Below, piece by piece: positions 1 to 7,184 of a DNA stretch of 24,265 nucleotides (positions are counted from its first letter, which is position 1; each line of letters opens with the position of its first letter). Source of the stretch: an uncultured Oscillospiraceae bacterium (GTDB taxonomy: Bacteria; Bacillota; Clostridia; Oscillospirales; Oscillospiraceae); assembly GCA_934668605.1 (NCBI GenBank), contig CAKUNY010000007.1, positions 1 through 24,265 on the forward strand, in the 5' to 3' direction. The notes beneath the pieces are model-generated. The model was given only the letters and a program-made list of their open reading frames with translations, was not told the DNA's origin and searched no databases. Both the position numbers and the translations under genes were made by a program.

Positions 1-1629
1 CCGAAGATCGACTTTATCAAGGTCATGAACCGTCTGAAGGATAAGCCCGACGGCAAGTTCATCGAAGTCACCGCCATCACCCCGACCCCGTTCGGCGAGG
101 GCAAGTCCACCGTCTCCCTCGGCCTCATCGAAGGTCTTGGCAAGCTGGGTCTGAATGTCGGCGGCGCGCTTCGTCAGCCCTCCGGCGGCCCGACGATGAA
201 CGTCAAGGGCACTGCTGCCGGCGGCGGCAACGCGCTTCTGATGCCGATGACCGAGTTCTCCCTCGGCCTGACCGGCGATATCAACGATATCATGAACGCG
301 CACAACCTGGCGATGGTCGCTCTGAACGCGCGTATGCAGCACGAGCGCAACAACAACGACGAGTGGCTGGCCAGCAAGGGTCTGAAGCGTCTGGATATCG
401 ACCCCAAGCGTGTGGAGATGGGCTGGGTCCTGGACTTCTGCGCACAGGGTCTTCGCAATATCATCATGGGCATCGGCGGTCGTCTGGACGGCTACCTGAT
501 GGAGTCCAAGTTCGGCATCGCTGTCGGCTCCGAGCTGATGGCCATCCTCGCTGTCGCCCGCGACCTCAAGGATCTGCGTGAGCGTATCGGCAAGATCGTT
601 GTTGCCTACTCCAAGAGTGGCGAGCCCGTCACCTGCGAGGATCTCGAGGTTGCCGGCGCCATGACCGCCTGGATGCGCAATACCATCAACCCCACCATGT
701 GCTACACGGTCGAGCATCAGCCGGTTCTGGTCCATGCAGGCCCGTTCGCCAACATCGCCATCGGCCAGTCCTCTGTTATCGCTGACCGTCTGGCCCTGAA
801 GCTCTTCGATTACCATGTCACCGAGTCCGGCTTCGCTGCCGACATCGGCTTCGAGAAGTTCTGGAACGTCAAGACCCGTCTTTCCGGCCTGACCCCGAAC
901 GTCTCCGTTCTGGTTGCGACCGTCCGCGCGCTCAAGATGCACGGCGGCGGCCCGAAGGTCACCCCGGGCGCACCCCTTGCCAAGGAGTACACCGAGGAGA
1001 ACCTCGAGCTTCTCGAGAAGGGCACCTGCAACCTGTTCCACCATGTGAACACCATCAAGAAGTCCGGCATCAACCCGGTCGTCTGCATCAACCGCTTCTA
1101 CACCGATACCGACGCGGAGATCGCGCTTCTGAAGAAGCTCTGCGCCGAGCACGGCGTCCGCTGCGCCGAGTCCAACCACTGGCGCTTCGGCGGCGAAGGC
1201 GCGATTGAGCTGGCCAAGACCGTTGTCGAGGCTTGCGAAGATCCCGTCAGCGTCAAGTTCCTGTATGACCTCGAGATGCCGCTGCGTCAGCGCGTCGAGC
1301 TCATCGCGAAGGAAGTCTACGGCGCAGACGGCGTCGAATGGGCGCCTCTGGCTGTCCAGAAGGCCGAGCGCTTCGAGGCTGACCCGAAGTACAAGGACTA
1401 CTGCACGATGATGGTCAAGACCCACCTGTCCCTGTCCGACGATCCCACCAAGAAGGGCGAGCCGAAAGGCTGGAAGCTCAAGGTGCGCGATATTCTCGAA
1501 TACGGCGGCGCGAAGTTCCTCTGCCCGATGGCCGGTACCATCTCCATGATGCCCGGTACGGCTGCCAACCCCGCATATCGCCGTGTCGACGTCGACACCG
1601 AGACGGGCAAGGTCAGCGGCCTGTTCTAA
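1..1629 (+). CDS. fhs: Formate--tetrahydrofolate ligase, 5' end outside window
   Basis: This enzyme joins formate to tetrahydrofolate with ATP, giving 10-formyl-THF, in the cytoplasm; run in reverse it can make ATP. The frame is open from base 1 and 542 residues are visible, against a usual family length near 555-560, so only about 15 N-terminal residues are missing. An internal ATG at 25 is not the start, because conserved sequence continues upstream of it. The nucleotide-binding loop [11 protein letters not shown] lies at about visible residues 27-37, and glycine-rich stretches such as [19 protein letters not shown] follow. The C terminus KVSGLF looks complete. It heads an operon with fchA and folD, so the three together interconvert formate and methylene-THF. 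Identification is secure from family recognition across the whole length. Confidence 0.97.
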   Translation, partial: PKIDFIKVMNRLKDKPDGKFIEVTAITPTPFGEGKSTVSLGLIEGLGKLGLNVGGALRQPSGGPTMNVKGTAAGGGNALLMPMTEFSLGLTGDINDIMNAHNLAMVALNARMQHERNNNDEWLASKGLKRLDIDPKRVEMGWVLDFCAQGLRNIIMGIGGRLDGYLMESKFGIAVGSELMAILAVARDLKDLRERIGKIVVAYSKSGEPVTCEDLEVAGAMTAWMRNTINPTMCYTVEHQPVLVHAGPFANIAIGQSSVIADRLALKLFDYHVTESGFAADIGFEKFWNVKTRLSGLTPNVSVLVATVRALKMHGGGPKVTPGAPLAKEYTEENLELLEKGTCNLFHHVNTIKKSGINPVVCINRFYTDTDAEIALLKKLCAEHGVRCAESNHWRFGGEGAIELAKTVVEACEDPVSVKFLYDLEMPLRQRVELIAKEVYGADGVEWAPLAVQKAERFEADPKYKDYCTMMVKTHLSLSDDPTKKGEPKGWKLKVRDILEYGGAKFLCPMAGTISMMPGTAANPAYRRVDVDTETGKVSGLF

Positions 1630-1677
1630 AATCGAACAAAGGCGGAGCTGAAAAGCTACATACGCAAACCCAACCGG

Positions 1678-1708
1678 GAGGCGGCGGATATCCGCCGCCT
1701 CTCTTTCT
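1678..1708 (+). terminator. Perfect 24-bp palindrome in the fhs-fchA gap
   Basis: Bases 1678-1701 are completely self-complementary (arm GAGGCGGCGGAT followed directly by its reverse complement). As RNA this gives about a 10-bp GC-rich hairpin with a four-base loop, followed by the weak tract TCTTTCT. It lies between the fhs stop and the fchA ribosome site. It could be a partial terminator, or a 3'-end stabiliser that sets the fhs to fchA ratio. The poor U tract argues against full termination. Confidence 0.4.
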
Positions 1709-1727
1709 GAATAAGGAGAAACATTTC

Positions 1728-2348
1728 ATGGATATGACGACAAAATCCTGCCGTGAATTTGTCACGGTTCTGGCCTCCAACGAACCGGCTCCCGGCGGCG
1801 GCGGCGCATCGGCTCTCGTTGCCGCGCTCGGCACAGCGCTGGGCAATATGGTGGGCTCGCTCACGGTCGGCAAGAAGAAATATGCCGATGTGGAAGAGGA
1901 GATCAAGGCGCTCATGAAGGAGTGCGACGACCTCCAGACCCAGCTTCTCGATCAGGTTCCCGCCGACGCGGAGGGCTTTGTGCCCCTGGCGAAGGCCTAC
2001 GGCATCCCCAAGGACGACCCCACGAGAGCGGAAACGCTTGAAAAGGCGACGATCATCGCCTGCCAGGTTCCGATGCACATCATGGAGCTGTGCTGCAAGT
2101 CTTTGGACGCCATCAAGATCTTTGCCGACAAGGGCTCCCGCCTCGCCGTTTCCGACGCGGGCTGCGGCGCGGTGATCGTGAAGTCCGCGCTGCAAGCGGC
2201 GTCCTTGAACGTCTTCATCAACACCAAGACGCTCCAGAACCGCGAGGTCGCGGAGGAAATGAACGCGAAGTGCCTCGGCATGCTGGACACCTATGGCAAG
2301 CTGGCAGACGAAATTTTTGAGACGGTCAAGGCCGGATTTTTCAAATAA
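1728..2348 (+). CDS. fchA: Methenyl-THF cyclohydrolase / formimino-THF cyclodeaminase family protein
   Basis: A 206-residue cytoplasmic protein of the cyclodeaminase/cyclohydrolase family (the same fold as the C-terminal half of FTCD). The family either removes ammonia from 5-formimino-THF or hydrolyses methenyl-THF to formyl-THF. The family signature PAPGGGGASALVAALGTAL is at about residues 20-38. ATG at 1728 is preceded by AAGGAG at good spacing. It lies between fhs and folD, which make and use its substrate or product, so a role as folate one-carbon converter is firm. Cyclohydrolase versus cyclodeaminase cannot be decided from sequence alone. The purine genes later in the window make cyclodeaminase plausible, while the defective cyclohydrolase site of the adjacent FolD makes cyclohydrolase plausible. 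Confidence 0.9.
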   Translation: MDMTTKSCREFVTVLASNEPAPGGGGASALVAALGTALGNMVGSLTVGKKKYADVEEEIKALMKECDDLQTQLLDQVPADAEGFVPLAKAYGIPKDDPTRAETLEKATIIACQVPMHIMELCCKSLDAIKIFADKGSRLAVSDAGCGAVIVKSALQAASLNVFINTKTLQNREVAEEMNAKCLGMLDTYGKLADEIFETVKAGFFK

Positions 2349-2365
2349 GTAAGGAGATCAGAATC

Positions 2366-3244
2366 ATGGCAAAATTACTGCTTGGTAAGGAAGTTACCGC
2401 TGCGATGAACGAAAAGCTTCAGGCGCGCGTCGCGGCTCTGAAGGAAAAGGGCGTTACCCCGAAGCTGGCCATCGTCCGCTGCGGCGAGAACCCCTCCGAT
2501 CTGTCCTATGAAAAGGGCGCAACGGCTCGTGCGGAGCTCATCGGCGTCGAGGTTCAGAAGTTTGTCCTGCCCGAGGATGTCTCGAAGGAAGACCTGATCG
2601 CGCAGATCGAAGCGATCAACAAGGACGACTCGATCCACGGCTGCCTGATGTTCCGCCCGCTTCCCAAGCACCTCAAGGCCGACCAGGACGAGATCTGCAA
2701 CCATCTGGCAGCAGCCAAGGACGTCGACTGCATGACCGATCTCTCCAACGCCGGCGTCTTCACCGGCAAGAAGCTCGGCTTCGCTCCCTGCACGCCGCAG
2801 GCCTGCATGGAAATTCTCGACTACTACGGCATTGACTGCAAGGGCAAGAACGCCGTTGTCATCGGCCGCTCCCTCGTCGTCGGCAAGCCCGCCGCGATGA
2901 TGCTGATGGCCAAGAACGCAACCGTCACCATGTGCCACACCAAGACCGTGGACGTGGCCGGTATCGCGCGCAAGGCGGACATTCTCGTCTCTGCGGCTGG
3001 CGTTCTCAATAGCCTCACGAAGGACTATGTCTCCGAAAATCAGGTCGTCATCGACGTCTCCATCAACTGGGATCCCGAGAAGGTCAATGCCAAGGGCGGC
3101 AAGGGCGCCATCGCGGGCGACGCGGTCTTCTCCGAGGTTGAGCCGATCGTCGGCGCCATCACCCCGGTTCCCGGCGGCGTAGGCTCCGTCACAACGTCCG
3201 TTCTGATCGGCCACGTTGTGGAAGCTGCTGAGCGTACTCTGTAA
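2366..3244 (+). CDS. folD: FolD-family methylene-THF dehydrogenase, probably lacking cyclohydrolase activity
   Basis: A 292-residue FolD-family enzyme, oxidising 5,10-methylene-THF to methenyl-THF with a nicotinamide cofactor. Recognisable parts are the substrate region around residues 42-60, CTPQACMEIL, the Rossmann loop VVIGRSLVVGKPAAMML and the C-terminal ITPVPGGVGSVTTSVL. An ungapped alignment from memory with E. coli FolD (NPASQIYVASK against NPSDLSYEKGA) keeps the Tyr (Y48) but puts Ala52 where the catalytic Lys56 of bifunctional FolD sits. The VQLPLP motif reads MFRPLP, so the catalytic Gln becomes Phe96. The KDVD aspartate (D121) remains. These are the cyclohydrolase residues, so a dehydrogenase-only enzyme is inferred, with FchA doing the hydrolysis. 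The start at 2366 follows AAGGAG, 17 bases after the fchA stop, so the genes are co-transcribed. Confidence 0.95.
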   Translation: MAKLLLGKEVTAAMNEKLQARVAALKEKGVTPKLAIVRCGENPSDLSYEKGATARAELIGVEVQKFVLPEDVSKEDLIAQIEAINKDDSIHGCLMFRPLPKHLKADQDEICNHLAAAKDVDCMTDLSNAGVFTGKKLGFAPCTPQACMEILDYYGIDCKGKNAVVIGRSLVVGKPAAMMLMAKNATVTMCHTKTVDVAGIARKADILVSAAGVLNSLTKDYVSENQVVIDVSINWDPEKVNAKGGKGAIAGDAVFSEVEPIVGAITPVPGGVGSVTTSVLIGHVVEAAERTL

Positions 3245-3260
3245 GCGTTTGAACATTTTT

Positions 3261-3296
3261 CTGCCGCCGGACGCATTTTCCGGCGGCAGTATTTCT
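3261..3296 (+). terminator. Intrinsic terminator after folD
   Basis: An 11-bp GC-rich stem (CTGCCGCCGGA at 3261-3271 with TCCGGCGGCAG at 3279-3289) and a 7-base loop are followed by TATTTCT. It closes the fhs-fchA-folD operon. Only 27 bases separate it from the next start codon, so the following gene probably depends on read-through. Confidence 0.75.
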
Positions 3297-3316
3297 CAAA
3301 GAGAGGGAATGATTGC

Positions 3317-4654
3317 ATGAAAGAAAAATTCAAGCTGCCAGAAAAAGCGATCCGCCTCTGGTTCTGGCTGTTTGCCGCGCTGTGCCTGGTCGCGGCGGCC
3401 GCCATGCCGGATCGCGGACAGATGGTCGAGGGCATGCTGCGCCTTTGCACGCTGCCGTATCAGTCTGCCAACAGCTATTTTGACGCGTCGGGCGGCGGCT
3501 TTGCCGGTACGTTTCTGAATACGGCGGTGGTCTGCGCGGTCTGCGCAGCCATTTACTCGCTTCCCGGCAGCAAGCCGGACGGCGTTTCGGTGCTGGCGTT
3601 TTTCCTGACGGCGGGCTTCTGCTTCTGGGGCATTACGGTGCTGAACATCTGGTTCTGCTTCGCGGGCGTGCTGCTGGCATGTCTTTTGCGGAAGGTGAAC
3701 CCCTGCACGCAGGGAAACGTCTTCCTGTTTTCTACAGGCATTGCGCCCCTGATGACAGACCTGCTTGTTCGCTATCCGGGCGCGGAGGCGCATGGCGTGA
3801 CGCTCTTCGGCGCAATTGTGACGCTGATAGTCTGCTTTGTCATTGGCCTTGTTCTGCCCGCGGGATTGACGCACAGCCCGAAGGTGCACAAGGGGTATGA
3901 CCTCTATTCTGCCGCGGTTCCGGTCGGCCTTCTGGCCTTTTTCCTGCGCGCGGTGCTCTATCGGGTGCTGGGCGGAACGCTGCCGGATGGCGCAGGTGTC
4001 GGCGCGGGCGACGGAAACTGGACGGTTGCGAACCTCTTCTGCTTTGCGGCCTTCGCGCTGGCGCTGGTGCTGGGTCTTCTGCTCGGCGGCAGCTTCAAGC
4101 AGTACGGCGCGCTTTTGAAGGACACCGGCTTCGGCGCAGATTACGGCGCGAAATACGGCGCAGGTACGGCAATTATGAACTTCGCCGTCTACGGCCTGTT
4201 CATTGTGCTGTATTATAATCTGATCGGCGCAAAATGGAACGCGGCGACGCTCGGCTGCGTGCTGTGCATGGTCTGCTGCTGCTTCAAGGGAAGCCACCCG
4301 GCGAATGTCTGGCCGATCATGGCGGGCTATGTCGCGGCGTCGTTTTTGACAAAGGCGCTCTGCGCGGCGCTCGGCACCGACTTTACAACCGCCATCAACG
4401 CGCAGGCGATCGTGATCGGTCTTTGCTTTGCAAACGGCCTGAGCCCGGTCGCGGGAAATTACGGCTGGCTGGCCGGGTTCGTCTTTGCCATGCTCCACTA
4501 CGGCCTGGTCACGAGCGTACCGTTCACGCACGGCGGGTTCCTGCTGTATAACGGCGGCTTTACGGCGGGTCTGATCTGTACGCTGTTTATCCCCGTGATG
4601 GAAGCCTTTTTCCGCACAAAGCCGGAAAAAAGCGAGCTGAAAGCCCAAAAGTAA
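3317..4654 (+). CDS. Polytopic membrane protein, DUF1576-like
   Basis: A 445-residue integral membrane protein. A first hydrophobic segment lies at about residues 14-30 (LWFWLFAALCLVAAAAM), with roughly ten more along the length, separated by short Gly/Pro-rich loops and ending in the charged tail KPEKSELKAQK. Its length and its internal motifs (for example GSHPANVWPIMAGY and FANGLSPVAGNYGWLAG) resemble the clostridial DUF1576 family, whose function is unknown to me. The start at 3317 has GAGAGGGA upstream. It sits just after the one-carbon operon terminator and directly before the small zinc-ribbon gene, so those two probably form a transcript. A transporter is a reasonable guess from topology, but no substrate can be named. 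The DUF assignment is from memory of the family. Confidence 0.75.
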   Translation: MKEKFKLPEKAIRLWFWLFAALCLVAAAAMPDRGQMVEGMLRLCTLPYQSANSYFDASGGGFAGTFLNTAVVCAVCAAIYSLPGSKPDGVSVLAFFLTAGFCFWGITVLNIWFCFAGVLLACLLRKVNPCTQGNVFLFSTGIAPLMTDLLVRYPGAEAHGVTLFGAIVTLIVCFVIGLVLPAGLTHSPKVHKGYDLYSAAVPVGLLAFFLRAVLYRVLGGTLPDGAGVGAGDGNWTVANLFCFAAFALALVLGLLLGGSFKQYGALLKDTGFGADYGAKYGAGTAIMNFAVYGLFIVLYYNLIGAKWNAATLGCVLCMVCCCFKGSHPANVWPIMAGYVAASFLTKALCAALGTDFTTAINAQAIVIGLCFANGLSPVAGNYGWLAGFVFAMLHYGLVTSVPFTHGGFLLYNGGFTAGLICTLFIPVMEAFFRTKPEKSELKAQK

Positions 4655-4680
4655 TCGGGTTTTTGAGAGGAGGCCTTCCG

Positions 4681-5019
4681 ATGCATTACTGCGACAACTG
4701 CCATCTCATCTGCGAAGGGTCTGTGTGCCCGTACTGCAGCAAAACGCCGCTGCGCGAGCCGGAAGCCGGAGACTACTGCTATCTTGCAACGTTGGTCTCC
4801 CCGTGGGGCGAGGCCTTGCAGGAGATGCTGCAAGACGCGGATATTCCGTGCCTTGCCCGGCAGGCAAGAAGCGTTCTGTATTCCGTCGCCTTCGGTCAGA
4901 CGCACGCGGAGCTGGAGCTTTTTGTGCCGTATGAGCATCTGGAACAGGCGGCAAGTTTGCAAAAGAGCCTTCTGACAAGCGAGCTGACCGAGCAGGACAC
5001 CCCGGAAAACCCCCAATAA
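4681..5019 (+). CDS. Small zinc-ribbon protein with DUF2007-like domain
   Basis: A 112-residue protein. The N terminus holds a CxxC...CxxC zinc-ribbon (C4, C7, C16, C19). The rest, from about residue 30 (YCYLATLVSPWGEALQEML), resembles the DUF2007 'putative signal transducing' fold that binds short peptides or metals, though no function is established. I chose ATG 4681 because GAGAGGAGG lies directly upstream; an in-frame TTG at 4663 would place the ribosome site inside the gene. It follows the membrane protein by 26 bases and is probably its operon partner. The C-terminal tail (SELTEQDTPENPQ) is polar and likely disordered. Confidence 0.75.
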   Translation: MHYCDNCHLICEGSVCPYCSKTPLREPEAGDYCYLATLVSPWGEALQEMLQDADIPCLARQARSVLYSVAFGQTHAELELFVPYEHLEQAASLQKSLLTSELTEQDTPENPQ

Positions 5020-5024
5020 CAGCC

Positions 5025-5064
5025 ATCGCGCCGCAGCCCGGACATGGACTGCGGCGCGATTTTC
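5025..5064 (+). terminator. Terminator between the zinc-ribbon gene and cysK
   Basis: A 12-bp perfect stem (ATCGCGCCGCAG at 5025-5036 with its complement at 5049-5060) and a 12-base loop are followed by TTTC. It serves the plus-strand transcript and, as the only hairpin in this 86-base convergent gap, may also stop cysK read-through. Confidence 0.8.
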
Positions 5065-5105
5065 AGTTAGGAGGATAAAAATTGCTTTGGAAAAAGGTTT
5101 GCGGC

Positions 5106-6038
5106 TCAGTCGGCGAAGAGAGGCGTCGAGAGATAGCGGTCGCCGGTGTCGGGCAGGAGGACGACGATGGTCTTTCCTTCGTTTTCCGGGCGCTTGGCAA
5201 GCTCCAGGCCAGCCCACACGGCGGCGCCGGAGGAAATGCCGACCAGAACGCCCTCGCGGCGGCCAAACTCCTTGCCGGTCTTGAATGCATCGTCGTTGTC
5301 GACGGGGATGATCTCATCATAGACCTTCGTGTCCAGCACGTCGGGGACAAAGCCCGCGCCGATGCCCTGGATCTTATGCGGGCCGGCAACGCCGGTGGAC
5401 AAAACCGCCGAGGTCTTGGGCTCCACAGCCACGACCTTGACATTCGGGTTCTTCGATTTCAGGAACGAGCCCGTGCCGGTGATGGTGCCGCCGGTGCCGA
5501 CGCCAGCGACGAAGATATCGACCTTGCCGTCGGTGTCTTCCCAGATTTCGGGGCCGGTCGTCTCAAAATGCGCCTTGGGGTTTGCGGGGTTCACGAACTG
5601 GCCGGGGACGAAGCTGTTCGGAATTTCCTTTGCCAGCTCGTCTGCCTTCGCGATCGCGCCCTTCATGCCCTTTGCGCCCTCGGTGAGCACCAGCTCCGCG
5701 CCATAGGCCTTCATCAGCTGGCGGCGCTCAACGGACATGGTTTCGGGCATGACGATAATAATGCGGTAGCCGCGCGCGGCAGCGACGGAGGCAAGGCCAA
5801 TGCCGGTGTTGCCAGAGGTCGGCTCAATGATCACCGAGCCCTCCTTGAGAAGTCCCTTCTGCTCCGCGTCGTCGATCATGGCCTTGGCGATACGATCCTT
5901 GACCGAGCCCGCCGGGTTCAGGTACTCGAGCTTTGCAAGCAGCTTTGCCTTGAGGCCGTATTCCTTTTCCAGATGCGTGAGCTCCAGCAGCGGGGTCTTT
6001 CCAATGAGCTGATCGGCAGAAGTATAAATCTTAGACAT
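5106..6038 (-). CDS. cysK: Cysteine synthase A (O-acetylserine sulfhydrylase)
   Basis: A 310-residue PLP enzyme making L-cysteine and acetate from O-acetylserine and sulfide in the cytoplasm. The PLP lysine is K47 in [11 protein letters not shown]; the substrate loop [10 protein letters not shown] is at about 74-83, and the phosphate-binding [10 protein letters not shown] lies near the middle. Length matches CysK (about 310). The start is ATG 6038, preceded by AAGGAG. Upstream are a near-consensus promoter (6212-6240), a palindromic operator at the expected transcription start (6185-6210) and a short cysteine-containing reading frame (6088-6159), so control by cysteine or sulfur supply is likely. 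No serine acetyltransferase gene is adjacent. The closely related CBS-like synthases are a less likely alternative. Confidence 0.96.
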   Translation of the reverse strand: MSKIYTSADQLIGKTPLLELTHLEKEYGLKAKLLAKLEYLNPAGSVKDRIAKAMIDDAEQKGLLKEGSVIIEPTSGNTGIGLASVAAARGYRIIIVMPETMSVERRQLMKAYGAELVLTEGAKGMKGAIAKADELAKEIPNSFVPGQFVNPANPKAHFETTGPEIWEDTDGKVDIFVAGVGTGGTITGTGSFLKSKNPNVKVVAVEPKTSAVLSTGVAGPHKIQGIGAGFVPDVLDTKVYDEIIPVDNDDAFKTGKEFGRREGVLVGISSGAAVWAGLELAKRPENEGKTIVVLLPDTGDRYLSTPLFAD

Positions 6039-6087
6039 ATCAAAAATCTCCTTTTCAAAGACAAGTATTCAGACTCTGGTTTGTTTT

Positions 6088-6159
6088 CTATCGGTATCCG
6101 TATCTCTGTCTGCCGCAACATCGCGCGGTCCGGACGGCGCAGAGGAAAAGCTTCGTCAT
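6088..6159 (-). CDS. Possible 23-residue cysteine-containing leader peptide of cysK
   Basis: A 24-codon frame lies entirely inside the cysK leader, from ATG 6159 to TAG 6088, ending 49 bases before the cysK start. The peptide begins MTKLFLC and contains ARCCGRQR at residues 12-19, so three of 23 residues are cysteine, including a tandem Cys14-Cys15 pair (TGT TGC). It is arginine-rich at its end. The Shine-Dalgarno match is weak (GGGA six bases upstream), so translation is uncertain. By analogy with amino-acid leader peptides, a stall at the Cys codons under cysteine limitation could change access to the cysK ribosome site. I see no strong terminator between it and cysK, so any effect would be translational or on RNA stability. 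This is an inference. Confidence 0.45.
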   Translation of the reverse strand: MTKLFLCAVRTARCCGRQRYGYR

Positions 6160-6184
6160 AAAGCGTCCCGGCTTTCTGTTATTT

Positions 6185-6210
6185 ATACCACCTACTTGGT
6201 AGGTTGGTAT
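6185..6210 (-). promoter_or_regulatory. Palindromic operator at the cysK transcription start
   Basis: The core ACCTAC-TTG-GTAGGT (6190-6204) is a perfect 6-bp inverted repeat, flanked by a second inverted pair ATACC (6185-6189) and GGTAT (6206-6210). It begins a few bases downstream of the cysK -10 box, where a bound repressor would block transcription. The size and symmetry fit Rrf2-family (CymR-type) sulfur regulators known to control cysK in Firmicutes. That assignment is inference; no regulator gene is in the window. Confidence 0.6.
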
Positions 6211-6211
6211 A

Positions 6212-6240
6212 GTTATAGCACAGGAAGCCACTTCTGTCAA
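6212..6240 (-). promoter_or_regulatory. cysK promoter
   Basis: On the minus strand, -35 TTGACA (6240-6235) and -10 TATAAC (6217-6212) are separated by exactly 17 bp. It is a near-consensus vegetative promoter, which fits a strong gene controlled by repression. The predicted leader before cysK is about 165 nt. Confidence 0.8.
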
Positions 6241-6265
6241 GTAAATTCTGAAATTTTTTCCTGCC

Positions 6266-6294
6266 TTGCACAATTCCGGGGAGCATGCTATACT
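6266..6294 (+). promoter_or_regulatory. Promoter for the lipoprotein gene
   Basis: TTGCAC (6266-6271), a 17-bp spacer and TATACT (6289-6294). It diverges from the cysK promoter, with about 25 bp between the two -35 boxes. Confidence 0.7.
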
Positions 6295-6335
6295 GCAAGC
6301 AGAAGCCTGAACGTTTGAACAATGGAGGGTGTGGT

Positions 6336-6677
6336 ATGAAAAACCGGATTCTGACCATCGTTACGCTCGTTTTTCTGCTGCTGGCGCTCGCCGGATGCAG
6401 TCGGGAGCCTGGCGTGAAGGAAACCTATGAAGGGAACCTCGGAACATACGAGGAGCTGACAGACGGCACGTGGCGCTGTAACGGCCGCAGCTATGCCTAC
6501 CGGCTGGAGATCCGGGGCAGACTCTCAAACGCCGCCTGCGACAGCGTGTATGTGTATTTGAGCAACCGCCGGGACATTTCATTTGAGCAGGCCTGGAAGG
6601 CAAGCGGCCTGAGCAGCAATTTAAGCGATTATTTTTCGCCCGAGGAGGCCGTTCTGGTCGAGCTTAAAACCGTGTAG
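6336..6677 (+). CDS. Small predicted lipoprotein of unknown function
   Basis: A 113-residue protein with a lipoprotein signal: basic start MKNR, a hydrophobic stretch of about 15 residues, and lipobox LALAGC with the lipidated cysteine at residue 21. It should be anchored to the outer face of the membrane. The mature part of about 93 residues is mixed and soluble (TWRCNGRSYAYRLEIRGR, YVYLSNRRDISFEQAWKASGL) and has a second cysteine pattern, but I recognise no domain. The start is ATG 6336, with GGAGGG upstream and the promoter at 6266-6294; an in-frame ATG at 6285 would start inside the -10 region and is rejected. It is followed 18 bases later by a small membrane protein gene, probably co-transcribed. 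Confidence 0.75.
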   Translation: MKNRILTIVTLVFLLLALAGCSREPGVKETYEGNLGTYEELTDGTWRCNGRSYAYRLEIRGRLSNAACDSVYVYLSNRRDISFEQAWKASGLSSNLSDYFSPEEAVLVELKTV

Positions 6678-6695
6678 CGCAAAAGGAGAAAAACT

Positions 6696-6938
6696 ATGCA
6701 GAAGCTGAAAGAGACGTTATTTTCCCCGAATGGAATGCGGATCGTCAACGCGTTGTTCCTGCTGTCCCTGGTCTTTCCCAGAAGCGGGCTGGGTCTTCTT
6801 GCAAATCTTGCGTGGGCGGCCTATCTTCTTTTTTGCGTGAACTATGCAGAGGGAAAGGTCAGCCGGATCATCTATTGCGTTTTTCTGGCCATCGCGGTGA
6901 CCCTGAGCGGGATCAACCTGTATTCTTTGCTGCGCTGA
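6696..6938 (+). CDS. Small membrane protein of unknown function
   Basis: An 80-residue hydrophobic protein. Two or three membrane segments are likely: about residues 15-28 (MRIVNALFLLSLVF), 31-49 (GLGLLANLAWAAYLLFCVN) and 58-78 (IIYCVFLAIAVTLSGINLYSL), ending at LLR. The ribosome site AAAGGAG precedes ATG 6696. It is downstream of the lipoprotein in the same transcript and ends just before an intrinsic terminator. No conserved domain is recognised. Confidence 0.7.
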   Translation: MQKLKETLFSPNGMRIVNALFLLSLVFPRSGLGLLANLAWAAYLLFCVNYAEGKVSRIIYCVFLAIAVTLSGINLYSLLR

Positions 6939-6958
6939 TGATTTGCTGTTCTGCGCCA

Positions 6959-7006
6959 AAGCGCCCGTTTCGCGAACGTATCGCAAAACGGGCGCTTGTA
7001 TTTTAA
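6959..7006 (+). terminator. Terminator after the small membrane protein gene
   Basis: A 12-bp stem (AAGCGCCCGTTT at 6959-6970 with AAACGGGCGCTT at 6986-6997) and a 15-base loop are followed by GTATTTTA. It stops the plus-strand lipoprotein operon. Confidence 0.8.
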
Positions 7007-7023
7007 TCGATGTATCAACGAGG

Positions 7024-7135
7024 TTCGTAGGGGCGGACACCTCTGTCCGCCCGGCAAAACGCACTTCCGAAACACGAAAACCATCGGCAAATTCGTAACT
7101 TCCCTTGGGCGGACAGAGCCGTCCGCCCCTACGAA
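7024..7135 (-). repeat. Intergenic two-hairpin repeat, copy 1 (reverse orientation)
   Basis: Ends are an inverted repeat, TTCGTAGGGGCGGAC (7024-7038) and GTCCGCCCCTACGAA (7121-7135). Each end also folds locally: GGGCGGACA with TGTCCGCCC (7031-7039/7044-7052), and GGGCGGAC with GTCCGCCC (7107-7114/7121-7128). Read on the minus strand, the centre carries GGGAAGTTACGAATTTGCC and TCGGAAGTGCGTTTTGCCGG, matching copy 2. It lies between convergent genes. Confidence 0.85.
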
Positions 7136-7184
7136 ATTTTCGGAAATCGTTCGATTTCGCGTAAGGGCGTATGTAAGCTTGAAA

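Noticed and set aside
3296..4648. A 450-codon minus-strand frame opposite the DUF1576-like gene.
   Set aside because: Its composition (Arg, Gln, His, Ala) is typical of a shadow frame, while the plus strand encodes a coherent polytopic membrane protein.
5082..6161. A 359-codon plus-strand frame opposite cysK, preceded by a good AGGAGG ribosome-like site and a TTG.
   Set aside because: The AGGAGG is striking, but the frame mirrors cysK codons and shows no domain. It has no promoter after the terminator at 5025-5064. It may be chance or a remnant.
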